From assembly GCA_015179045.1 (NCBI GenBank), contig WHUZ01000021.1, forward strand, positions 186,001 through 250,000: 64,000 bases of DNA, read 5' to 3'. The notes below the pieces were generated by a model. That model was given only the letters and a program-made list of their open reading frames with translations. It made no database searches and was not told where the DNA came from. This DNA is from Kalaharituber pfeilii (lineage: Eukaryota; Ascomycota; Pezizomycetes; Pezizales; Pezizaceae). How positions within the stretch are numbered: the stretch's first letter is position 1; every line of letters starts with the position of its first letter. The translations under genes and the position numbers were made by a program. Shown piece by piece: positions 1 through 9,900 of this stretch.

Positions 1-921
1 AGATATTTTATAACAGCTGGTAGTATGGGTTAATAGTTTTGGGTAGCTGAAAACTAGTCACGATATGGCATACCTAACTAACATAGGCAGGCTGCTTACT
101 CTATAGCCATGATGACTCCATGATGTGGCCAAACACGACTAAACTAGCTACGCTTCCTCAGAATAGGTAATAGAGTATATGTTAAGATAAATAAGATCTT
201 AGGTAGGATCATGGACACTTGGCTGCTCAGAGTATGTCTAGCATAGGATTTGGGATATTCCAAATAGGTCACTACTCACCTCCTACAAATTAGCTCAATG
301 AATATGCGGAAGATAATTCCATGTATTCTACCATGCTCTGGCTTCAATTTGAGCCCCCTTGAGAGCTATTTGCACTCATAGGAATTTTTTTTTGTTACAT
401 CCGGAAAATGCTCAATTTCTTAGTTATGCAGAATTTCTTGCTACAGGAGCATACAGTGCTATGTTACAGATCTCAAGCTATTACTACTCATGTATTGTAA
501 TATAGCACTAGTAGTACCATTGCTACCATTCCTACTATTGCATGAGCAGGTAGAGCGTTGCAGTGAGTTGGTATATGCTGGTAGGTGCCAGAGGAGGTTA
601 TTTCATAAGGTAGAGGGGTGAGGCAACTGTAGATGCTGTAGGAGTAGCATTTCCACTTTTTTTCCCTTCAAATTCAGAATCAGCGCAGTCAATATGGTCT
701 ATAATTAATTCATCATACATATTAGAAATATATTCTGTGAGATATGCCTGACATTTTGATGTTGGGACCGGTGCCAAGGTGCCCAGCGTTACCGGTGTGC
801 ACATCGTTACCCATACGGTACTGGTAGATGTGCGGCTGAATCTCAGTTAGCCTGCACAGCCTACTTTATTGCCCCGCCTGCCGAATTTGCATACAGCCAA
901 CATCAGGAAAACCTAGGTATA
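1..921. other. Upstream region of NLR gene A
   Basis: No coding region is supported here. The last roughly 80 bases before the start codon resemble the stretch upstream of paralogous gene B near 18000-18075: both hold a CAGCCTA...TTGCCCC block followed by a GC-rich run, so part of the promoter or leader was probably duplicated with the gene. A dispersed repeat occupies about 235-415. The rest is AT-rich and unassigned. Confidence 0.5.
235..415 (+). repeat. Dispersed repeat, copy 1
   Basis: This stretch resembles, in reverse orientation, bases 28225-28395. Shared words include AGCATAGGATTTG, GGTCACTACTCA, CTTCAATTTGAGCCC and GCTATTTGCACTCA. By eye the two copies are about 70 percent alike. 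Neither copy shows coding potential or clear terminal repeats, so the family is unidentified. Confidence 0.5.
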
Positions 922-3900
922 ATGACTGATATGACCTCTCACGCCTTTCAGAAGGCATTCCGCAAGTTCACGGAGAAACTCTCGGAGGAGCATCTTGAAG
1001 AATTCCTGAGTTTTGGCTCATTTCAAGATGTCGACATGTGCATACAAAAGCTTGAAGACAAACTGTTGCAAAGCAAGATGCAGCGTTATCTTGCTCGACT
1101 GCGCCCATATTTGGAGGGACTTCAGCAGTATACCAAAGTAATAGATGTGATAATCCAGATAAACCCGTCAACCATGGCTATTGTTTGGGTGCGATTAGTT
1201 CACTTACCACTTCACTGATGGAAATATTTTGAATTGCTTGGCTGATTGACTATGTTGGAATTCACAGGGATGCACAAGATTTATTCTACAGGTTCGCACA
1301 GAGATGTTGAACCGACGGTGTAATCCTAGCACCGACGCGGAGGAATTATAGGCCGGCGGGAGGAATTATAGGCCGGCGGGTTGACTGATGGTTGACTGTG
1401 GCGTGTGAAAAGTTTTTACTGTGGCAATTGTGAAGGTCGCTGTGAAGGACATATAAGTCACGGGTCCTGTGCATACTGGAGACTTCTTCTGTAATCAATG
1501 AATTAACTCTCTCCGCTCGAAAAGCGTGACTTCTTGAGGTTATGAGCCCGGAGCTCCACTAGCCAAACACGTTACCTATTCATCACTCGTCGCTCATCGG
1601 AGCCTATCATTCGTCGCTCATCGGAGCCTATCACTCGTCGCTCATCGGAGCCTATCACTCGTCGCTCATCGGAGCCTATCACTCGTCGCTCATCGGAGCC
1701 TATCACTCGTCGCTCATCGGAGCCTATCACTCGTCGCTCATCGGAGCCTATCACTCGTCGCTCATCGGAGCCTATCACTCGTCGCTCATCGGAGCCTATC
1801 ACTCGTCGCTCATCGGAGCCTATCACTCGTCGCTCATCGGAGCTTATCACTCGTCGCTCATCGGAGCCTATCACTCGTCGCTCATCGGAGCCTATCACTC
1901 GTCGCTCATCGGAGCCTATCACTCGTCGCTCATCGGAGCCTATCACTCGTCGCTCATCGGAGCTTATCACTCGTCGCTCATCGGAGCCCATTACTCGTCA
2001 AGCTCATCATTTGCTGCTTACCACCATGTCGTCAGAAGGCGCCTCCTCCTCTTCTTTCTCTATAGCGAAATCCACGTCAACTCTCGACATTTCCGAAGTA
2101 CTGAAAATCACCCCTCGCATCTCCAAAAAGTTGTCAAATGAAGATAACTATCCTGCGTGGGCCATTGAGGCCACGCGCCAGCTTCGGAGACAGAAGCTGC
2201 TTCAAATAGTAACTGGAAACGAAATCGAACCACCCTCCAACTCAACAGATCTCGCTTTATGGCAGGATAAAAGCGATAAAGCACTAGACTATATTATGGA
2301 AAGCTGTGAAGAAGAGCCACAACTAATGATAAGAGGAGCATCAACAGCAGCGGAAGCTTGGAAGATCCTTAAAGAAACTTACGAAGGAAGAACTAGAACC
2401 CATCTCGCTGCTCTGTTTTTTAATGTGGTACAATTACGGTTTGATGATCGAAAAATGACGATTACTGACCATATCATGGCCTTCGAATCCCATTGGCTTA
2501 AGTTAGCTACCAGTGTCGCCAGTGTCACCGCCGGCACTACATCGCTAGCAGCTGGAATTAAGAACTTCACAGTCACTGATTCCTGGAAGGCGACCGCATT
2601 ACTCAACACTCTTCCTAAAATTCAACCCTATATCAATATTATCGACAATATTACAACCAAGGAAGACGTACCAACATATTCGAATGTGGTTCTCAGACTC
2701 AAGGAAATTTCGCGACCTACTAGCAAAAAGCACAACTCTAAGGATGAACCTGAACCGGCAGCTGCCTTTGTCACTACCAGGATACCATGTGGATTTTGTA
2801 AGGCTCGAGGCTTCCCAGGCACATCGCATACCGAATCAGAGTGTCGAACCAAGAAGAGAGAGCAAAACCGAACTTCCAAGCAAGCAAATACAACTGAATC
2901 AACTAGTACCGAAACGAACACTACAGAATGGCTAAACTTTGCCTTTAATACCGAAGCCAGTACTACTGTAACTACCACCTCCGAAGCTGCATGGGCTCTC
3001 GATTCAGCATGTTCTCAACATATGACGCCCTACCTAGAAGACCTTGTTGATGCGCAACCTCATATAGAGCCTATTAAAAGCTCAGCAGGAACTAGGATGT
3101 ACTCATCTCATATTGGGACAGTATCAGTGGCCGGACTTTGGCTAAATAATGTGCTTGTTGTGCCAGAGTTATCACGGAGACTTGTGAGCTTAGGGGTACT
3201 TGAAAACGAGGGGGCAGAAATGCACATAGGAAAGGCTGGCAGGAAAATATCTCTTAAAGGCATAGAATGCAAGCTTAGGAAGGAAGGAAATCTATACATG
3301 TTCGAGAATAAGGTAGAAGAAGCACATGCAAGTATGAGTGAATGGCATGAAAGGTACGGCCATCTCCCCCTGTCCGCTTTCAAGAACATTCAAGAAGCTC
3401 CATCATCTCTCCACACTTCCCAACTACAATGCGAAGCCTGCATGAAAGGAAAGATGAGCAAGCCTCCATCCCCTGCCCAGGAGTCGATCAGAACGACATC
3501 TATAGGTGAACTTATTCATTCAGATGTTTGTGGACCACTTCCGATTCAGAGCCTCAATAACTGTCGGTACTTCGTCACCCTTATTGATGATTATTCTCGA
3601 CTGTGCATCGCCAAATCGATTCCAAACAAAGGAGTTGCTGCTGAAACACTTCAGTTGATGATTCAACAATTCACTACCATGACTGGGAAACCAATAAGGG
3701 CCTTGAGGACAGATCATGGAGGAGAGTTCAAGTCGAAAACTTTCCTTCAATGGCTTGAACAGCAAGGCATTATCAGCCACCCCACAGTTCCCTATCACAG
3801 TGAGACAAACGCTGTAGCTGAAAGACTGAACAGAACACTTATGGACTTAGTCAGGACCAATTTGCATGGGAGTGGAATGCCTAAGAATACATGGAATCTA

Positions 3901-6900
3901 GCCTTGGAGTACTCGGTTTTTGTCAAGAATAGAATTCCGCACCGGTCATTGAAAGGCAAGTCGCCACTTGAGGTCGCAGTACCTGGTATCAATATTCAGG
4001 CGCAAAGACAGCAGTTCAGACCGTTTGGAGAGAAAGTGTTCGCCCATACATACACAGACAACAAACTAGGTGATAAGGCAATGGTGGCACGGATAGTAGG
4101 ATTTACACCAACATATGGGGTATACAAAGTCATTTTACCAGATAGACGAGTTACCCTGGCTAAGAATCCTAAACCCCGAAAAGAATCACAAGTAACATCT
4201 CTAATAGACCCTTCAATCGAACTTTCAGTACCCAAACCAGTCCAAATACCTATCGATTCGGCAACTATGCCAGGTCAGTTCCCTCAAACACCGGCAAAGC
4301 AGGTCTCTCAAGAATCAACAACCGGGGTAGCGAGAAGTACGGCGAAACCGGTGACTCAGTTGAGACTACCACCACCAGCATCATCAAGCCAACCTATGAA
4401 TTTGCCAGAGCAATCAGAACCTTGGTGGCAAAAGTATGGTGATACCTTCCCGGAAGCAGCAAGACAACGAGCGGCAGAATTCCAGCTACAACAAGAGTTC
4501 CAAGCGTCAAAATCTATAAGTGATGAGAGGCCGACCAGAGTCCCAAAACCAATCAAACGATTTGACCCCTCGGACCCCTCCACCTATGTAACAGAAGCGT
4601 GTCTGACTATTCAAGAGGCACTACAGAGTCCGGAGGCAAATCACTGGCAGGACGCACTTCAGCGAGAGCTTAAGCAGCTAGAGAAATACCAAGTTTTTGA
4701 GTGGGTAGATCAGGTACCAGCAGGAGCCACAACAGTAGATACAAAGGTAGTACTCCGAATCAAGTCAGAGCTAGATCCCACAAACCCCAAGAGGTATAAA
4801 GCAAGGCTTACAGCCAGAGGATTTACTCAACGACCTGGAATCGATTACCACGAGACATTTGCACCAGTCTGCAGGGCCGAATCCTGGCGACTCGCACTTC
4901 ACCGAGCTATACAGAGAAACTGGGTAGTTGAGCAATTTGATATAGAAGCTGCATACCTGAATTCACCAGTTACTGAAGAACTCTATATTAAAGACACACA
5001 TTTTACTGGTACTCGAGCCTGGAGACTCAAGAAGGCACTCTACGGATTAAAGCAAGCGGCACGGAATTGGAATACTGTCCTCCATGACTTACTACTTTCA
5101 GCTGGGCTCTCCCAATGCAAGGATGATTTAGGCCTATACTTCAGTAACACAACCGTCATAACTGTCCATGTTGATGACCTGCTCGGAACGTTTGCCTCGC
5201 AAGACGAATGTGAACAACTCGTCAAACACCTATCAACATATGTTACAGTCGAACGGAAAGGCAAGCCCAGTCTATTCCTTGGAGTGCACCTTAGCTGGAG
5301 CTCAGAAACAGTCATGCTTTCAATGGCAACAGCGATCCGAGAGGTTTGCCAGCAACATGGAATCATTCAGCATGCACCTCACCCATACCAGGACCTAGAA
5401 ATGAATGGGACACCTCTGCCGAATCCAAAACCCTTTCAGTCTCTTATAGGGGCACTACTCTTCATAGCTCGCATGTGCCGCCCTGACATCAGGTATGCAG
5501 TCAGTAGGTTATCCAGGAGAACAGCATCACCATCAGAATCAGATCTGCAAGCAGCAAGACGAGTGGCAGCTTACCTTCTTGGGACCGCAAATGAAGGGAT
5601 AGAGTTAGGACAGAAGTTTACGAAGTTCAAAGAGTACCTAGGAATGATGATTGGGAGGAAATATTGAAAAGATGGGACCAAGATCTGGAAGGAAATATAA
5701 TGTTGGGAGCGTTCATGTGGACTGGTGGACCGTGGCTGGCAATAATGGGTATTGACTTTCAATGGGTGCTAGATTAAGAGGGGGTGTTGAACCGACGGTG
5801 TAATCCTAGCACCGACGCGGAGGAATTATAGGCCGGCGGGAGGAATTATAGGCCGGCGGGTTGACTGATGGTTGACTGTGGCGTGTGAAAAGTTTTTACT
5901 GTGGCAATTGTGAAGGTCGCTGTGAAGGACATATAAGTCACGGGTCCTGTGCATACTGGAGACTTCTTCTGTAATCAATGAATTAACTCTCTCCGCTCGA
6001 AAAGCGTGACTTCTTGAAGAGAACGACGCCCTGTTAGGTTGTGGTTTGCTTCCAATTGGCTTGCGAGTGCTAATGCGATTATACACCTTCCTAGGCTGCC
6101 AGTGCCAACTTGGACTTTTTTGACAAACTGCTTAACGCACTTGAGCGAATTGGGGAAAACTTACCTAGGCAGCAACTATCAGAAAACATTTTTCGCAACA
6201 ATCCTCGGATTCAGCGTATTTCCCTCCTCATGTATGAGGATATTTTAACTTTTCACTGGGAGGCATTGCAGTTCTCGCGTAAAAAAGGTTGTTATTTTTC
6301 CCCCTCGTCGGAATTCCCACTGTTTAGAATAGCATTACATTGGATTACTAACACATGGCTTTTGCGCCTTTACACAGCATTCAAGCAGCTTATTGAAACT
6401 ACATTACAACCCTTTGAGCTGAGATTTGGCACAATTGTGGAGCGACTTGAACGTCATAGAACGCTTCTTGACGCTGAACTGGTAGCTGCGTTCATTGAGA
6501 CTGCGAGCGAAGACCGACAGAGGGAGAAGCAGCAAAGACAAGAGCACAAAAATGCCCAAAGGCAACAAGAGCTACTGGCTTGGTTGAAGCCAGTAGACTA
6601 TGAATCGGAAATGGCTTATGTGCATAAGGAACTGGACAAATTTCTTTCGGAGGAGTGTAAAGCGATGGAAAAGTTCTGGCTAATGGAGCTTCCTGCGGTG
6701 AAAGGCTGGATAGGTTTGGAAAATGACGGAAAGCCAGTCTTATGGTTGACAGGGATGCCAGGCGCGGGTGTGTAGATCCTTGATTGCATTTCTTATGCAT
6801 ATGAATACGAATTACTAACAACGGGCATATGGGGTGGTCGAAGGGAAAACTTTTCTTGCCTACCGGCTTTTTCAAGAGCTGAAACAGAAGACGACGGAAG

Positions 6901-9900
6901 TGACAGCAGATTGTGTTTGCATCGCTTTTCTCAGAAGCCAACAACCAGCTCAGACAACCTACGACGCTGTTTTGAGAACGTTCATATTTCAGCTTTTGCA
7001 GCATAGTCCTTCCTTGATCTCTTATTTTGTTCCGGAATATATATCCCGGAGTTTCCAGGGACCCTGCATCCCTATGAAGAGAAATGAACTTAGACAAATC
7101 CTAGATGTCTGCTTGGAATATATGCCTGGGTCAACATATGTGATACTGGATGGATTGGATGAAGCCGAAGAGGATGACCGTAAGGCAATCCTTCAATCGG
7201 TACTGGCGCTACATGCTAGCTCAAAAAAGCTGCGCACTTTCATCAGTAGCCGGCGAGAAACTGACATTGAATATAAATTGCTAGATTTGGGAGAGCAATT
7301 GGAACATATTTTGGTTGGTACTCAGAATGCCTATGATATTGATGCCTATGTTACAGCACGTGGTATGGATCTTCATAAAGTGTTTTCGCATGACAAGTCT
7401 ACATGGGATGAGGTTGAAAGTGCTCTTACGAAAATTCGTGTTAAGGCGTGTGGTAGGGACTTGCCTTCCTTTGACGTTAGGACTTAGTGATACTAACATA
7501 GAGTTTCTCATGTTTAGGCATGTTCTTGTGGGCTAGGCTGGTTCTACATGACTTGGACCGGTGCACAAACTTAGAGAGTCTTCAAGAAGCTGTTAATAGC
7601 CTTCCCAAGGGGCTAGAAGAGGCGTAGGTGTTCCGTCGTTCCACTACTGCACTTGACGGGCAAATATCACAATTTCGGAAATGCTCTGGTGTTGACAATC
7701 TGCCTCTTTACTATCACTGTAGGTACCAGCGGATCCTGGATAGAATCGAGAGGAATCGGGATGCAGCTCTTGGCCAGGATGCGAAAAAAATTCTCCAAAT
7801 GGTTATTTGCAGCAAACGACCCCTCCGCCAGCAGGAGATCCATCATATATTGGCAATTCGAACTGGTGATATACAAATTGAACCAAGAAGGCTACTCCGA
7901 AGGAAGCTTGAGGAGTTGTGTGGTCCAATATTGATGGTGGAAGGCAGTGCTGTTTGTTTTGTCCACTTCAGTGCTCGAGAGTGAGTATACACAAACCCAG
8001 GGGCGGGGCAACTATGTTTTGTTCATCACTAAACCACATTCTGCAGGTATCTCATAAGCCACATGAGCGGGCCATTCGTTGAACTCTCTGCTTGCCATCG
8101 CCTGCTTGCGAGTTGTTCGATGTCATATTTGCTCTTTCATTGCTTCAATCCGGAGCTGAGTAACGAGGAGATTGACACATACATAATGAATGGGGGCTAC
8201 ATACTTTTCAACTATGTTATACAAAATTGGGTATTCCATGTTCGAGAGGCTACTCGGATTATAGCTACCGGTGACAACACTCCAGATGCCAATACTGAAT
8301 TGATAGGTCAACTGAACTGTCTGTTCCAGATTTGCAGTTCAACAGTACATGAATCTCAAATTCAAAGTTCGGATGTAGAGCTACAGCTGTCAGAGGAGGA
8401 TGATCTCCCATGGTTACAGACAATGAGGCCCCATTTATACTATTGGCTTCGAGATGTTCATTTTTATAACTCCTGCGTGGATTGGCAAGGTAATTGAGAA
8501 GCTCATAGTACACTTCTAGCAATTACATGAATGCTGACTTCTCTCTTGCTCTCAGCTCATATCAGCTACAAACATCCATTAAGTGTACAGGGAATTATTG
8601 AGCGCATTCGAGAACGGTTTAGGATTACAGGTCATGCCTCCAGCCCAGTCGACCTATCAGAGCTGCAATTTCTCTATGGGCCTAATGTGTTCCAATGCAC
8701 CTATTCTCTCTGCCCTCGTTATTGGGATGGTTTTTCCACAAAAGAAGAATTAAACATCCACTTGCAGTCGCATATTCGACCTTTCCAGTGTGAGGATCAA
8801 AGCTGTTACTGGTCTACTGCGGGGTTTAGCACAATTTTAGAGCTCAGCAAACATAACAACAAGTTTCACACAGCTTTGAAAGAATCTTCCCAGATGTCTA
8901 AGAGCAATATGATTTCCAAAAATGTTCGATTGCCTAGCCAGCACAAGGTTCTAATTGATGCAATTATCCAAGGCAATGTTGAGCTAGTGCGACAGTTATT
9001 ATCACAGGACAATTCCAAGCTCAGCCTCAACAAAGTGGTTGCAGGGAAAACAGCGGTAGAGCATGCAGTTGAGCAGAAAGATAGGGAGATAATTTTGATG
9101 TTACTTGATAGGGGTGCTCGACCTCGTGATATGCAAAAGTTTCTAAATGATGCCATTATCCAAGGCAATACCGAGCTAGTGAAAAAGTTATTATCCAAAG
9201 TTGACTCCGAGAGCCTCAGTCTCAACCAAGCAGTTGCAGGGAAAACAATACTAGAGTACGCAGTTGAGCGGGAGGATTGGGAGATAGTGTCAATGTTAGC
9301 GAAACTTGGAGGCAAAATGCATGATCAGCACCGATATCTAATTGATGCCATTATCCAAGGCAATGTCAAGCTAGTGAAATGGTTATTATCACACGTCAAT
9401 TCCTGGAACCTCCGCCTCAACGAAGAAGTTGCAGGAAAAATGGCACTAGAGTATGCAGTTGAGCAGAAAGAATGGGAGATGGTGTCGATGTTAGTTGGAC
9501 GGGGAGGCCAAATGCATCATCGGAACAGGTATCTAATTGATGCCATTATCCAAGGCAACACCGAGCTAGTCCAAAAGTTATTGTCACACATCAACTCCGA
9601 GAGCCTCCACCTCAACAGGGTGGTTGAAGGTAAAACAGCACTAGAGTATGCAGTTGAGCAGGACAATTGGGAGATCGTGTCAATGTTAGTTGAAAAGGGA
9701 GGCCAAGTGCACAGGTATCTAATTGATGCCATTATCCAAGGCAATGTCGGGCTAGTGAAAAAGTTATCATCACACCTCAATTCCACGAGCCTCCTCCTCA
9801 ACGAAGTGGTCGAAGGTAAAACAGCACTGGAGTATGCAGTTGAGCATAAAGATGTGGAGATCATGATGATGCTAGTTGAACAGGGTGCTAGAGGTTATAT

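Larger units (their letters stand above)
1305..6017 (+). mobile_element. Complete Ty1/Copia LTR retrotransposon inserted in intron 2 of NLR gene A
   Basis: The element is 4713 bp long. It has 233-bp LTRs that look identical by eye, a 5-bp target duplication AGAGA, a primer-binding site directly after the 5' LTR, a 24-bp tandem repeat in the leader, one long polyprotein frame and a purine tract before the 3' LTR. Integrase lies before reverse transcriptase, the Copia order. It lies 13 nt downstream of a splice donor, in the same orientation as the host gene. Identical LTRs point to a recent insertion. The RNase H part of the polyprotein appears to be missing, so the copy may depend on another element. 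Confidence 0.95.

Noticed and set aside
1572..1991. Minus-strand open frame with repeated SDERR units
   Set aside because: It is produced by the 24-bp tandem repeat, whose length is a multiple of three, inside the Copia leader; no start context or independent support.
6110..6775. Gene A exons 3 and 4 as one unspliced frame with an ATG start at 6110
   Set aside because: The 90-nt segment 6288-6377 has GT-AG ends and an ACTAAC branch site and is not conserved in gene B, so it is an intron that happens to be open.
8063..8497. Separate small proteins inside the NLR genes (for example at 8063, 20562)
   Set aside because: They are exons bounded by splice sites whose phases match the neighbouring exons of the nine-exon models.
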